The notes below the pieces were generated by a model. That model did not search any database, was not told the DNA's origin, and saw only the letters and a list, made by a program, of their open reading frames with translations. Positions 8,702-17,375 of a DNA stretch of 55,316 bases are shown here, piece by piece. Source of the DNA: Bacillota bacterium (GTDB lineage Bacteria; Bacillota; Clostridia; Peptostreptococcales; Anaerovoracaceae). Position 1 is the stretch's first letter; every line of letters begins with the position of its first letter. Where the stretch lies: contig JAFQZZ010000035.1 in the NCBI GenBank assembly GCA_017405645.1, forward strand, positions 1 through 55,316, in the 5' to 3' direction. Made by a program: the position numbers and the translations under genes.

Positions 8702-9658
8702 CTATTTAAACAACTCGCTGACGGAATCGTTGGAGAAGATCTTCATCATGGCTTCCGCAAACATCGGCGCAGCCGACAGGGTCTTGATCTTCGGCAGTTT
8801 CTTTTCCTCCGGCAGGGAAATGGTGTTCAGCAGCACCAGTTCGCTGATGGCGGATTCCTCGATTCGTTCGATGGCTTTCCCGGAGAGGACGCCGTGGGTG
8901 GCGCAGGCATAGACCTTGCGGGCGCCCAGGTCTCTCATGGCGTTAGCCGCGTTGGTGATGGTGCCGGCGGTATCGATCATGTCGTCCACCAGGATGACGT
9001 TCTTGTCCTCAATGTCCCCGATGATGTTCATGATCTCGGATACGTTGGGCCGGGGCCGTCTCTTGTCAACGATGGCGATGGGCACGTTCAGCGGTTCCGC
9101 CATGGCCCTTGCCCGGGTCACGCTCCCCAGGTCCGGGGAAACCACGACCGCATCGTCCAGGTTCAGGTTCTTGAAGTATTTGGTCAGCACCGGAGCGCCT
9201 AAAAGATGGTCCACCGGAACGTTGAAGTAGCCCTGGATCTGCGCCGCGTGCAGGTCCATGGTGATGATCCGGCTGGCGCCGGCGGTCTCCAGCAGGTCCG
9301 CCACCAGTTTGGCGGTGATGGGATCCCGGGCCTTGGCCTTCCGGTCCTGACGGGCATATCCGTAGTAGGGGATCACCACATTGATCCGGCCGGCGGAGGC
9401 TCTCTTTAATGCGTCCAGGGTGATCAGCAGTTCCATCAGGTTGTTGTTGACCGGATCGCAGGTGGACTGGATCACGAAGATCTCACGTCCCCGGACGGTC
9501 TCGTTGATGGATACGGAGATCTCCCCGTCGCTGAAGGTGGAGATGACGGCATCTCCCAGGTCCTGGCCCATGAGTTTGGCGATCTCAACCGCCAGTTCCC
9601 GGTTGGAATTGCCGGTAAAAAGCTTAAATTCGTTTACGTGTCTGCTGCTACTTTGCAT
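8702..9658 (-). CDS. prs: Ribose-phosphate pyrophosphokinase (PRPP synthetase)
   Basis: A 318-residue cytosolic enzyme that makes PRPP from ribose 5-phosphate and ATP for purine, pyrimidine, His and Trp synthesis. It shows the class I features: an N-terminal [15 protein letters not shown] segment, the flexible catalytic loop [15 protein letters not shown], the metal-binding [12 protein letters not shown], and the PRPP loop [14 protein letters not shown]. The length is standard. It overlaps the 3' end of glmU by 11 nt and has AAGGAGAAG before its ATG. The order glmU-prs-pth is the conserved Firmicute one, without ctc. Confidence 0.97.
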   Translation of the reverse strand: MQSSSRHVNEFKLFTGNSNRELAVEIAKLMGQDLGDAVISTFSDGEISVSINETVRGREIFVIQSTCDPVNNNLMELLITLDALKRASAGRINVVIPYYGYARQDRKAKARDPITAKLVADLLETAGASRIITMDLHAAQIQGYFNVPVDHLLGAPVLTKYFKNLNLDDAVVVSPDLGSVTRARAMAEPLNVPIAIVDKRRPRPNVSEIMNIIGDIEDKNVILVDDMIDTAGTITNAANAMRDLGARKVYACATHGVLSGKAIERIEESAISELVLLNTISLPEEKKLPKIKTLSAAPMFAEAMMKIFSNDSVSELFK

Positions 9659-11039
9659 TTTTCTTCTCCTTCTTCTGATTGTATTTTCTGGCGCCCCAGG
9701 TGGGGATCACCCGCTCCTTGACCCGGCCCACCACCAGGGATCCTTCCGGAACATCCCGGCTGATGGTGGTGCCTGCGGCGACGTAACCCTGCTGCTCCAC
9801 ATGGACCGGAGCGATGAGGTTGGAGTTGCTGCCGATGAACGCATCATCCTCCACAACAGATCTATATTTATTGATTCCATCGTAGTTGACAAAAACTACG
9901 CCGCAGCCGATATTGACGTCCTTGCCCACATCCGCGTCGCCGATGTAAGCCAGGTGGGAGGCTTTGGAGCCGTCGCCGATGTTGGCGTTCTTGACTTCCA
10001 CAAAGTCCCCGATCTTGACCCTCCGCCCCAGGTGGGCGTGGGGTCTCAGGTAAGCGTAGGGGCCGATGGTGGTCTCATCCCCTACGGTGCTCTCCAAAAT
10101 GGTGGAGCTCTGGATCGTGACGCCGTTTCCGATGACGCTGTCCACGATCCGGCAGTTCTGGCCGATCTCGCAGTCCTGGCCGATGACGGTCTTCCCTTTC
10201 AGGATGACACCCGGCCCGATGACGGTGTCCGGTCCGATCTTCACTTCCAGGTCGATGTAAGTACTCTTCGGATCGATGAACGTGACGCCCTCCAGCATGT
10301 GGTCCCGGTTGATCCGGTCCCGCATCAGCGCTGCCGCTTCCGCCAGCTGCGCCCGGTTGTTCACGCCCATGATCTCCTCATTGCGGGAGATGATCCGGGC
10401 GCCGATCTTCTCGCCCTCCGCCCGGGCGATCTCGATGAGCTGGGTGATGTAGTATTCCTGCTGGGCGTTGTTGTTGGTGAGCTTGTCCAGGCTTTTCTTC
10501 AGGAAGCCGGCTTCGAAACAGTAGATGCCGGAATTGATCTCGTCGATTTCTTTTATTTCTTCATCCGCGTCTTTTTCTTCCACGATCCTCGCCACGCCGC
10601 CGTCGTCATCCCGGACGATCCGCCCGTAACCGAAGGGATCCTCCATCCGGGCCGTCAGGACCGAAACGCAGTTGTTCTCTCTTTCGTGGAAGGCCATGAA
10701 CCTCTCCAGGGTCTCTTCCGTAATCAGCGGCGTGTCCCCGCAGAGCACCAGCACCAGGCCTTCCTCCGGCAGGTGATTCTTCGCCATCATCACCGCGTGG
10801 CCGGTGCCCAGCTGATGTTCCTGTTTTGCAAACTTCACGCCGGCGTCGGAAAAGGCTTTCCGGATCGCGCCTTCGCCGTGGCCGACCACCACGATATTCT
10901 CGTGGATCCCCGCTGCGGCAGCCGCATCGATCACGCAGGATAGCATCGGTTTCCCGCAGATCTCATGCAGCACTTTCGGCGTCTTGGATTTCATTCGGGT
11001 CCCCTGGCCGGCGGCCAGGATCAAAGCTGTTTTTTTCAT
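9648..11039 (-). CDS. glmU: GlmU, bifunctional UDP-GlcNAc pyrophosphorylase / GlcN-1-P acetyltransferase
   Basis: A 463-residue enzyme making UDP-GlcNAc for peptidoglycan and wall polymers. The N-terminal half has the nucleotidyltransferase signature [20 protein letters not shown] and GTGHAVM. From about residue 250 a left-handed beta-helix of hexapeptide repeats ([20 protein letters not shown]) forms the trimeric acetyltransferase, with [20 protein letters not shown] at the active site. It has its own extended -10 promoter upstream and a GAGGAGGG ribosome site. It leads the block glmU-prs-pth-mfd-flippase-mazG. Confidence 0.97.
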   Translation of the reverse strand: MKKTALILAAGQGTRMKSKTPKVLHEICGKPMLSCVIDAAAAAGIHENIVVVGHGEGAIRKAFSDAGVKFAKQEHQLGTGHAVMMAKNHLPEEGLVLVLCGDTPLITEETLERFMAFHERENNCVSVLTARMEDPFGYGRIVRDDDGGVARIVEEKDADEEIKEIDEINSGIYCFEAGFLKKSLDKLTNNNAQQEYYITQLIEIARAEGEKIGARIISRNEEIMGVNNRAQLAEAAALMRDRINRDHMLEGVTFIDPKSTYIDLEVKIGPDTVIGPGVILKGKTVIGQDCEIGQNCRIVDSVIGNGVTIQSSTILESTVGDETTIGPYAYLRPHAHLGRRVKIGDFVEVKNANIGDGSKASHLAYIGDADVGKDVNIGCGVVFVNYDGINKYRSVVEDDAFIGSNSNLIAPVHVEQQGYVAAGTTISRDVPEGSLVVGRVKERVIPTWGARKYNQKKEKKNAK

Positions 11040-11066
11040 GACCGTTCCCTCCTCTCGATTACTTTC

Positions 11067-11095
11067 AGTATAGCATTTTTTCCCCCTTTCATAAA
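11067..11095 (-). promoter_or_regulatory. Probable glmU promoter
   Basis: On the minus strand TTTATG (11095-11090), 17 nt, then TATACT (11072-11067) preceded by TGC, an extended -10. It lies 28 nt upstream of the glmU start and just after the spoVG terminator hairpin, so glmU can be read independently of spoVG. Confidence 0.6.
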
Positions 11096-11112
11096 GGCAA
11101 AAACCGCAAAAA

Positions 11113-11142
11113 AAGAGAACCTTTCCTCAAAAAGATTCTCTT
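11113..11142 (-). terminator. spoVG intrinsic terminator
   Basis: Arms AAGAGAA (11113-11119) and TTCTCTT (11136-11142), with further inner pairing. Reading on the minus strand it is followed by a run of T (complement of the A-run 11108-11114). It lies 30 nt past the spoVG stop. Confidence 0.65.
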
Positions 11143-11172
11143 AAAACTGCTTTTTATTCAAATCGTCGAACC

Positions 11173-11457
11173 CTATTCTGCTTCAGCGTTTTCCTGTTTT
11201 TCCGCCAGTACTTTCTCGTATTCGGCGAAAATTGCATCTTTGATCTTATTTCTTGTTTCCGACAGTAATGGGTGGGCGATATCTCTGAAGTCACCTTCTC
11301 CCATTTTTCTGCTCGGCATGGCAATAAATAGTCCGTTCTGACCGGAGATGATCTTGATGTCATGTACGACGAATTCATCGTCGAATGTGACGGATGCGAT
11401 CGCTTTCATCTTCCCTTCGTCATTGACTTTACGGACTCTCACATCTGTGATCTGCAT
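11173..11457 (-). CDS. spoVG: SpoVG, RNA/DNA-binding regulator
   Basis: A 94-residue protein, close to the usual 95-100. It begins [20 protein letters not shown] and contains the conserved VVHDIKII and FIAMPSRKM...DIAHP segments. SpoVG proteins bind RNA and DNA and affect septation, sporulation and envelope gene expression in Firmicutes. The ATG at 11457 is chosen over an upstream frame extension because it matches the family start and has AAAGGAT upstream. It lies between purR and glmU as in Bacillus; yabJ is absent. It has a strong own promoter and terminator, so it is probably expressed at high level. Confidence 0.95.
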   Translation of the reverse strand: MQITDVRVRKVNDEGKMKAIASVTFDDEFVVHDIKIISGQNGLFIAMPSRKMGEGDFRDIAHPLLSETRNKIKDAIFAEYEKVLAEKQENAEAE

Positions 11458-11520
11458 GGTTTCACCATCCTTTGCGCTGAATTTGGGAGAGTGCTGTGCA
11501 CACGTTCCCACGATATTATG

Positions 11521-11549
11521 ATTATACAATAAAATCAATCCATACTCAA
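11521..11549 (-). promoter_or_regulatory. spoVG promoter
   Basis: TTGAGT (11549-11544), exactly 17 nt, then a perfect TATAAT (11526-11521) on the minus strand. It looks like a vegetative sigma-A promoter. In Bacillus spoVG is read by sigma-H; no obvious sigma-H signature was recognised here. Confidence 0.7.
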
Positions 11550-11624
11550 GTTTTTTATTGATTTTTCAATCATTTTCTTCGGTTTCCTCGAAATTGCTCT
11601 ATGATTTTAGTAATATATGCTGCA

Positions 11625-12434
11625 TCATTCCAAACTTTCGTCGTTGGGCGAAATAGTGATGCGGCCGTCTTCCGGATCATTGTCCAGGTACAGGATCGGA
11701 TAATAGCTGTCCACCCGTTTCTTCTTCGGCTCCCGGGTGGCGATCAGCACGCCGATGCCCACGGTGCTCACATCCAGCTCCGCCAGCATCTCCGCCATGC
11801 CGCCGGCGCTGCCGCCGCCCTTCATGAAATCGTCGATGATGATGGCCTTGGTGCCCGGGTGCATGGACTTCTTCGACACGGACATTTTCTGGATCCGGTC
11901 CGTGGAGCCGGAAATGTAGTTGATGGACAGGGTGGATCCTTCGGAGATCTTCCCCTCCCGCCGCATGACCACCAGGGGCAGGTTCAGGGCTTCCGCCGCC
12001 ATGACCGCCAGGGCGATGCCCTTGGTCTCGATGGTGACGACGTAGTCCGCGTTCAGGTCCATGAACTTCGTGGCGAAGATATTGCCCGCGAATTTGGTGA
12101 CCCGGGGATCGAACATGATATCGGAAGTGAACAGGAATCCGCCCGTCAGGACCCGGCTGGGTTCATTCAGACGTTCGGACAACTGCTGCTGGAACTGGCG
12201 CACGGTCTTGTCCGACAGCCGCGGCACGTACTTCACCCCGCCGGCAGCCCCCGCCACGGTGACGATCTCCCCGTCGCCCATGTCGGAAATAATCTTCCGG
12301 CAGATGGCAATATCCTCGCTGATGGTGGATTTTGCCGCGTCAAAAAGGCTGGTGAAATAGTTCAGCGAAAACAGTTTGTTCGGATTTTCCGTCAAAACCC
12401 GGATAATCATCCCGGTACGTTCGATTCTTTTCAT
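11625..12434 (-). CDS. purR: PurR, purine operon repressor (phosphoribosyltransferase fold)
   Basis: A 269-residue protein with an N-terminal winged helix (about 1-75, RTGMIIRVLTENPNKLFSLN) and a type I phosphoribosyltransferase domain whose PRPP-binding loop AIIIDDFMKGGGSAGGM is intact. As in Bacillus PurR, PRPP is expected to release it from DNA when purines are needed. It heads the conserved purR-spoVG-glmU order and is divergent from murC. AGGAGAG precedes the ATG at 12434. Linking purR with prs downstream places the PRPP producer and the PRPP sensor in one neighbourhood. Confidence 0.94.
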   Translation of the reverse strand: MKRIERTGMIIRVLTENPNKLFSLNYFTSLFDAAKSTISEDIAICRKIISDMGDGEIVTVAGAAGGVKYVPRLSDKTVRQFQQQLSERLNEPSRVLTGGFLFTSDIMFDPRVTKFAGNIFATKFMDLNADYVVTIETKGIALAVMAAEALNLPLVVMRREGKISEGSTLSINYISGSTDRIQKMSVSKKSMHPGTKAIIIDDFMKGGGSAGGMAEMLAELDVSTVGIGVLIATREPKKKRVDSYYPILYLDNDPEDGRITISPNDESLE

Positions 12435-12497
12435 GATTTTACTCTCCTATATATACTGTTTCTTTGATAAACACGAATGATTTTTTCAACAACTAAT

Positions 12498-12526
12498 ATT
12501 TTATTCGATTTTTTGTTTTCTGTCAA
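12498..12526 (-). promoter_or_regulatory. purR promoter
   Basis: A consensus TTGACA (12526-12521), 17 nt, then TAAAAT (12503-12498) on the minus strand. A weak inverted pair CGAAT (12474-12478) / ATTCG (12503-12507) flanks the start region and slightly resembles PurBox half sites, but the match is poor. Confidence 0.7.
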
Positions 12527-12553
12527 TTAAAGAATGATTTTTTTGTCTTTTTA

Positions 12554-12562
12554 TGGTATAAT
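12554..12562 (+). promoter_or_regulatory. murC extended -10 promoter element
   Basis: TGG followed by a perfect TATAAT (557-562 within the 12500s), 32 nt before the murC start. No convincing -35 is seen, which is usual for extended -10 promoters. Confidence 0.6.
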
Positions 12563-12594
12563 AACGACGACATTTTTTTGAGGAGAAATGAACC

Positions 12595-13974
12595 ATGATC
12601 GATCTGGAAAAATACAGACATTATCATTTTATCGGAATCGGCGGCATCGGCATGAGCGCCCTGGCGGAGATCCTGCTCAGTGAGGGCTACACCGTCTCCG
12701 GTTCCGACATGAAGCGCTCCGAGATCACCGACCACCTGGCGTCCCTGGGGGCAGAGATCTTCGAGGGGCACGCAGCCGAAAACGTGGAGGATGCGGACAT
12801 CGTCATCTACACGGTGGCCATCCCGAATGACAACCCGGAATACAGCCGGGCCGTGGTCAAGGGGATCCCCCTCTTCACCCGGGCGGAACTGCTGGGGGAA
12901 ATGATGCGGCGGAAGAAATACAGCATCGCCATTTCCGGCGCCCACGGCAAAACCACCACCACCTCCATGATCTCCCTGATCCTGGAGCACGCCGGCTTCG
13001 ACCCGACCCTCCTGGTAGGGGGCAACCTGCCGGAGATCCACGGCAACGTGAAAATCGGCCGGAGCGACTACCTGGTCACGGAATCCTGCGAATACAAAGA
13101 CAGCTTCCTGGACATGCGTCCCAGCGTGGCGGTGATCTTAAACATCGCCGAGGAACACCTGGACTACTTCACCGGCGGGATCTCCCAGATCAAGTCTTCC
13201 TTTGAGCAATTCGCCAGCCTGGTTCCCACCAACGGCAAGATCATCGCCGGGTGGGAGAACGAACACGTCCGGTCCGTGCTGAAAAACCTGGACCGGAACA
13301 TCATCACCTTCGGGCTGGGCGTGGGATACGATTATTACGCGGAGAATATTGAATTCGATGATATGGGGATGCCTTCCTTCGACGCTTACTGCCGGGGGGA
13401 ATACCTGGGATCGGCCCACATGAAGGTCCCCGGGGAACACAACGTCAAAAACGCCATGGCCGCCATCGCCTGCACTCATTCCCTGGGCGCGCCGCTGGAC
13501 AAGATCATGGAAACACTGGCGAACTACACCGGCACGAAGCGCCGCTTCGAATTCATCACCAAGCTGCCGGCCGGCACCCTGCTGGTGGACGATTACGCCC
13601 ACCATCCGGAAGAGATCCGGGCGACCCTGAGCGCCGCGAAGAAGATCCCGGTGGAGAAAGTCTGGTGCATCTTCCAGCCCCACACCTACACGCGGCTGCG
13701 GGACCTGATGCGGGAATTCACCGATGCCTTCCGGGATGCGGACGTGGTGGTCCTGGCCAAGGTCTACCCGGCCCGGGAGCAGGACATCTACGGCGTCCAC
13801 TCCGACGACCTGTACCGGAATATCCAGAAGAAGCATCCGGATAAAGAAGTGTATTATTTCGACACCTTTGAAGAGATCGCCGATTTTGTGAAAAAAAACG
13901 TCGGCGAACGCGATATGGCCATGACCATGGGCGCCGGCGACATCTACAAAGTGCTGGATCTGCTTCAGAACTAA
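12595..13974 (+). CDS. murC: MurC, UDP-N-acetylmuramate--L-alanine ligase
   Basis: A 459-residue ATP-dependent ligase adding the first amino acid of the peptidoglycan stem. Seen: an N-terminal Rossmann domain with FIGIGGIGMSALAEILL, the ATP loop ISGAHGKTTTTSMI (about 118-131), the central-domain NIAEEHLDYF with metal-binding His, and the C-terminal YAHHPEEIRATL that positions UDP-MurNAc and alanine. The length is typical. GAGGAG lies 9 nt before the ATG. It is a single-gene unit with its own extended -10 promoter and strong terminator, divergent from purR. Confidence 0.97.
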   Translation: MIDLEKYRHYHFIGIGGIGMSALAEILLSEGYTVSGSDMKRSEITDHLASLGAEIFEGHAAENVEDADIVIYTVAIPNDNPEYSRAVVKGIPLFTRAELLGEMMRRKKYSIAISGAHGKTTTTSMISLILEHAGFDPTLLVGGNLPEIHGNVKIGRSDYLVTESCEYKDSFLDMRPSVAVILNIAEEHLDYFTGGISQIKSSFEQFASLVPTNGKIIAGWENEHVRSVLKNLDRNIITFGLGVGYDYYAENIEFDDMGMPSFDAYCRGEYLGSAHMKVPGEHNVKNAMAAIACTHSLGAPLDKIMETLANYTGTKRRFEFITKLPAGTLLVDDYAHHPEEIRATLSAAKKIPVEKVWCIFQPHTYTRLRDLMREFTDAFRDADVVVLAKVYPAREQDIYGVHSDDLYRNIQKKHPDKEVYYFDTFEEIADFVKKNVGERDMAMTMGAGDIYKVLDLLQN

Positions 13975-13989
13975 ACAGGAAATATATTA

Positions 13990-14015
13990 ACGCCCCGGCG
14001 CTTTCGCCGGGGCGT
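13990..14015 (+). terminator. murC intrinsic terminator
   Basis: An 11-bp GC-rich perfect stem (ACGCCCCGGCG / CGCCGGGGCGT) with a CTTT loop, followed on the plus strand by further T. It starts 15 nt after the murC stop. The hairpin also lies just past the spoIID stop on the other strand. Confidence 0.85.
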
Positions 14016-14021
14016 TTTTCA

Positions 14022-15131
14022 TCAGTCGTTGCTTTCTTTCTTTTTGGAATCATCGGATTTGTCCGAAGTTTTTTCCGTGGCTTTTCCGGTCTTTTCGTTG
14101 ATATCTTTGACCGCATCCTCATCATCCTCCGACGGTCCGGTGGTGTTGTTGCTCTTCTCGATGATCTCGTCGGTCACCTGGCCCATGTCGATGCCGGTGT
14201 AGTAGTGCTTGAGGATCTGTTTGTAATTGTACCCCTTCTTCGCCATGCCGTTGGCCCCGTACTGGCTCATGCCGACGCCGTGGCCGAAGCCGGTGGTGGT
14301 GAAGATCACGTGGTAGTCTTCGATATTGTAGGTGAAGTTCGCCGACGCCAGTCCGAAGAGATCCCGGATCTCGCTGCCGGTGAATTCGTTGTTGCCGATC
14401 TGGATGGTCTTGACGCGGCCGCCGGTGGTCCGGGCCGTGATCTCCATCTTCTGCACGTCGGTTTCCGTGATGTGCTTCCGGTTCAGTCCGTTGACGGCCT
14501 TCACGAAGGTGTCGACGGATACGGTCTTGGTCTCCTGCTTGTGGGTGGCATCGTCCTCATAGGGGCTCTTCACACTCCTCAGGTAGGGAACCATGTAGGG
14601 GAAGACTTCTTCCGAGTTCTCCGTCCGTCCGCCGGAAGAGGAGTGGAACATCAGGTAGCTGGCCAGTTCCCCGTCATAATAGACGACCTGGCCCTGGGTT
14701 TCCACCGCAGCTTCCAGGAACTTGCCCCAGTACTTGTCCATCCACTCGTCGCCCTGCTTTTCCCGAAGTTCCTCTTCGGTGGCAAAGGCCTGGCAGTGGA
14801 CCGTGTCGCACAGATCGCCCACCCGGGCCAGCCCGTAGGTCCGGGCCGCCACCGCCTGGGCTTTCAGCGCCTCCATTTCAAACTGGCCGTACATTTCGCT
14901 GGCCACCACGCAGGCAACGTATTCCTCCAGGGGGAGCGTCTGGTATTCGCCGGTCGCGACCCGCTTGACCGTGATGGTCACGCCGCTCTCGCTGATCTGC
15001 TCTTCCATTCGTTCCACTTTGGATCTGGGAACCCGCTGTTCGTCATCTCCGTTGTTTGACAGGGCGATGTAGGGGACCCCGTTCAGCAGGATCACCGCCA
15101 CTGCCAGTATGTACGCTAAATACTTCTTCAT
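14022..15131 (-). CDS. spoIID: SpoIID-type lytic transglycosylase, membrane-anchored
   Basis: A 369-residue exported protein with one N-terminal helix (KKYLAYILAVAVILLNGV) and the SpoIID/LytB domain: PLEEYVACVVASEMYGQFE holds the catalytic Glu, then LKAQAVAARTYGLA, YHSS-like FHSSSGGRTE, and the C-terminal GFGHGVGMSQYGANGMAKKG. In Bacillus SpoIID with SpoIIP digests septal peptidoglycan for forespore engulfment. A charged Lys/Glu/Asp/Ser-rich tail of about 45 residues follows the domain. The start at 15131 uses GGAGG; an ATG at 15167 overlapping murA's stop would add 12 non-hydrophobic residues. The murA-spoIID pair is conserved in Firmicutes. Confidence 0.92.
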   Translation of the reverse strand: MKKYLAYILAVAVILLNGVPYIALSNNGDDEQRVPRSKVERMEEQISESGVTITVKRVATGEYQTLPLEEYVACVVASEMYGQFEMEALKAQAVAARTYGLARVGDLCDTVHCQAFATEEELREKQGDEWMDKYWGKFLEAAVETQGQVVYYDGELASYLMFHSSSGGRTENSEEVFPYMVPYLRSVKSPYEDDATHKQETKTVSVDTFVKAVNGLNRKHITETDVQKMEITARTTGGRVKTIQIGNNEFTGSEIRDLFGLASANFTYNIEDYHVIFTTTGFGHGVGMSQYGANGMAKKGYNYKQILKHYYTGIDMGQVTDEIIEKSNNTTGPSEDDEDAVKDINEKTGKATEKTSDKSDDSKKKESND

Positions 15132-15163
15132 AAACCCTCCGGGTCTCTGTCGAGACCTATGGA

Positions 15164-16438
15164 TCATTCTTCTATGTATTCAATGTCGGCTCCGACACTC
15201 CTCATCTTCTCCACGAATTCCTCGTAGCCCCGTTCGATGTAGTAGACCTGGGAGACCTCCGTGACGCCTTCCGCCACCAGTCCCGCCAGCACCAGCGCCG
15301 CCCCGGCCCTCAGGTCGGTGGCCCGCACCTGGGCGCCATGAAGCGCCTTCGTGCCGATGATGGAGGCTTTCCGGTCCGCATAGGTGATGTCCGCGCCCAT
15401 CTTCCGAAGCTGGTCGATGTGCATGAAGCGGTTTTCAAATACGGTCTCGTTGATGGTTCCTTTTCCCTTCGCCACGGCCAGAAGCGCCATGAACTGGGCC
15501 TGCATGTCCGTGGGGAATCCCGGGTAGGGCAGGGTCTTGATGTTGACTGCCTTCAGGGACTTACCCCGGGCGTCCACCCGGATGAAATCCTCGCCTTCGA
15601 AGACGTCCACACCGGTTTCCCTCAGTTTGGCCGTGATGGGCGTCAGATGGCTGGCTACAGCGTTATGGATGGTCAGATCCCCGCCGGAGATCGCCGCCGC
15701 CACCATAAAGGTGCCGGTCTCGATCCGGTCCGGGATCACGGTATGTTCGGTTCCGTGCAGGGCTTTCACGCCCTCGATCCGGATGTTGTCGGTCCCCGCG
15801 CCCTTGACCTTCGCTCCCATCTTGTTCAGGAAGTTGGCCAGGTCCACGATTTCCGGTTCTTCCGCAGCGTTCTGGATCAGGGTGGTCCCTTCCGCCAGCA
15901 CCGCCGCCATGATCAGGTTCTGGGTGGCTCCCACGCTGGGGAAGTCCAGGTAGATCTCACAGCCTTTCAGGTGTTCGGCAGTTGCCTCCACAAAATCAAA
16001 GCCGTCTTTTTCAAAGGTCTGTACTTTCGCTCCCATGGCCTCCAGCCCCTTCAGGTGAAGGTCGATGGGCCGTGCGCCGATGGCGCAGCCGCCGGGCAGT
16101 GCCACGGTGGCCTTCCCGATCCGGGCCAGCAGCGGTCCCAGGACCAGGATGGAAGCCCGCATCCGGCCCGCCAGATGAGGCGCGGCGCCTGCCGCACGGA
16201 TCTGGGGCGTTTCGATTTCCAGGTATTTTTCTTCTTTATTGAAACGGATCTGTCCGCCGATGTCCTCCAGGATGCGGCATAGTACTTCCACGTCCCGCAG
16301 AGCCGGCGTATCGTTGATCCTGCATTTATCGTCCGTCAGCAGCGATGCGGCCATCAGGGGCAGCACTGCATTTTTGGAGCCGCTGGCAACCAGGTCGCCC
16401 ATCAGGGCCCCGGATTGTCTGACAACGTATTTTGCCAC
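15164..16438 (-). CDS. murA: MurA, UDP-N-acetylglucosamine 1-carboxyvinyltransferase
   Basis: A 424-residue cytosolic enzyme transferring enolpyruvate from PEP to UDP-GlcNAc, the first committed step of peptidoglycan synthesis. The EPSP-synthase-like inside-out barrel is complete. The catalytic cysteine is present in LPGGCAIGARPIDLHLKGL, so the protein should be of the fosfomycin-sensitive Cys type. SKNAVLPLMAA at residues about 21-31 holds the substrate Lys-Asn pair. Translation begins at GTG (16438), with GGAGG 7 nt upstream. It is followed directly by spoIID. Confidence 0.96.
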   Translation of the reverse strand: MAKYVVRQSGALMGDLVASGSKNAVLPLMAASLLTDDKCRINDTPALRDVEVLCRILEDIGGQIRFNKEEKYLEIETPQIRAAGAAPHLAGRMRASILVLGPLLARIGKATVALPGGCAIGARPIDLHLKGLEAMGAKVQTFEKDGFDFVEATAEHLKGCEIYLDFPSVGATQNLIMAAVLAEGTTLIQNAAEEPEIVDLANFLNKMGAKVKGAGTDNIRIEGVKALHGTEHTVIPDRIETGTFMVAAAISGGDLTIHNAVASHLTPITAKLRETGVDVFEGEDFIRVDARGKSLKAVNIKTLPYPGFPTDMQAQFMALLAVAKGKGTINETVFENRFMHIDQLRKMGADITYADRKASIIGTKALHGAQVRATDLRAGAALVLAGLVAEGVTEVSQVYYIERGYEEFVEKMRSVGADIEYIEE

Positions 16439-16596
16439 TTTGCATCCTCCCGTATGGATAATGTATTAAAGAATCTCTAATAACAAAAAATACCACACTC
16501 TATGGAAAAAATCAATAGTAAAAAGGAAATGCCCCGTTTTTCAACCTTTTTTCCGGTAATTAAATCCGAAAAGTTTTTAAATATTAAAAAAAATGG

Positions 16597-16625
16597 TTGT
16601 ATTTTCCTCTGTTTTAATTCATAAT
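16597..16625 (+). promoter_or_regulatory. Candidate promoter for the membrane protein-abrB pair
   Basis: TTGTAT (16597-16602), 17 nt, then CATAAT (16620-16625). It lies in an AT-rich interval about 40 nt before the TTG start at 16664. A weaker candidate for murA (TTGATT-17-TATTTT) reads the other way in the same gap. Confidence 0.45.
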
Positions 16626-16663
16626 ATATGATACAGTGAAAAATGAGCAAAGGAGGGGGTTCC

Positions 16664-17083
16664 TTGAATATCACATTAACGCTGGGCGAAATATGCATGC
16701 TTCTGATCGCGATCGCATTGTTTATTCTGCTGATCTACTGCATCAACCTGGTCCGGCATCTGATTCCGTCCATTAAGAAACTGAACAACGTGATGACAAA
16801 CGTGGAAACGATCACGGATTCGGCGGCAAAAAGCACTACTTCGGCCGAAGGTATCGTTGACGACGTCCTGGATGTGACTTCCTCTCTGGTGTCTTCCGTG
16901 AAGGGTCCGGTCGGACTTGTCGGGCAGGCGACCTCCGTGGTCAATGCCATTCAGATCATTATGTCGCTGATCAACGACAAGAAAACCAACCTCAAGATCG
17001 TGGACAAAGACATCGAGGTGGAGGAGAGCTCGGAAACCACTGTAGAGACAGAACCCGAACAAGAAGGAGGAGCTGACGAATGA
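16664..17083 (+). CDS. Small membrane-anchored coiled protein, DUF948-like
   Basis: A 139-residue protein with one N-terminal membrane helix (about residues 8-30, ICMLLIAIALFILLIYCI), a helical, Ser/Thr/Asp-rich heptad-like segment (LNNVMTNVETITDSAAKS), a glycine-containing patch and a very acidic tail (EVEESSETTVETEPEQEG). It resembles the DUF948 (YtxG-like) proteins of Firmicutes, whose function is not established. TTG at 16664 is chosen as start because AAAGGAGG lies 7 nt upstream; the in-frame ATG at 16643 comes before the Shine-Dalgarno and has none itself. Its stop overlaps the abrB start (ATGA), so the two are translationally coupled. Confidence 0.7.
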   Translation: MNITLTLGEICMLLIAIALFILLIYCINLVRHLIPSIKKLNNVMTNVETITDSAAKSTTSAEGIVDDVLDVTSSLVSSVKGPVGLVGQATSVVNAIQIIMSLINDKKTNLKIVDKDIEVEESSETTVETEPEQEGGADE

Positions 17084-17322
17084 AAGCAACAGGTATTGTA
17101 AGAAAAGTTGACGAACTGGGCAGAATCGTGCTTCCGATCGAACTGAGACGTACGCTGGATATCGAGATCAAGGATCCGCTGGAAATTTTCGTGGACGAGG
17201 AATGCATCATTCTGAAAAAGTACACTCCGGCCTGCATCTTCTGCGGCGGCACCAATGACATGAAGCTGATCAAGAAAAAGAACATCTGCTCGGACTGCCT
17301 GGCAGAACTGAAAAAGCTGTAA
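17080..17322 (+). CDS. abrB: AbrB/SpoVT-family transition-state regulator with Zn-ribbon-like C-terminus
   Basis: An 80-residue protein. Residues 1-45 are the swapped-hairpin DNA-binding domain and are close to Bacillus AbrB (GIVRKVDELGRIVLPIELRR). The C-terminal half differs from Bacillus and carries two CxxC pairs (CIFC and CSDC), suggesting a small zinc site that may replace the usual multimerisation domain. AbrB proteins repress stationary-phase, biofilm and sporulation genes. It overlaps the upstream membrane-protein gene by 4 nt, has GAAGGAGG 9 nt before its ATG, and is followed by a strong terminator. Confidence 0.9.
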   Translation: MKATGIVRKVDELGRIVLPIELRRTLDIEIKDPLEIFVDEECIILKKYTPACIFCGGTNDMKLIKKKNICSDCLAELKKL

Positions 17323-17343
17323 TATCGAACTTTGAAAACAACG

Positions 17344-17369
17344 CACCCGCTCCGGCAACGGAGCGGGTG
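17344..17369. terminator. abrB terminator, convergent with the trmN6-like gene
   Basis: A perfect 10-bp stem CACCCGCTCC/GGAGCGGGTG followed by seven T on the plus strand (17371-17377). It separates the convergent abrB and methyltransferase units. Confidence 0.85.
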
Positions 17370-17375
17370 GTTTTT

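Noticed and set aside
11521..11624. A riboswitch or leader RNA between purR and spoVG
   Set aside because: Only a promoter and short AT-rich sequence are seen; no conserved riboswitch core or stable long stem was recognised.
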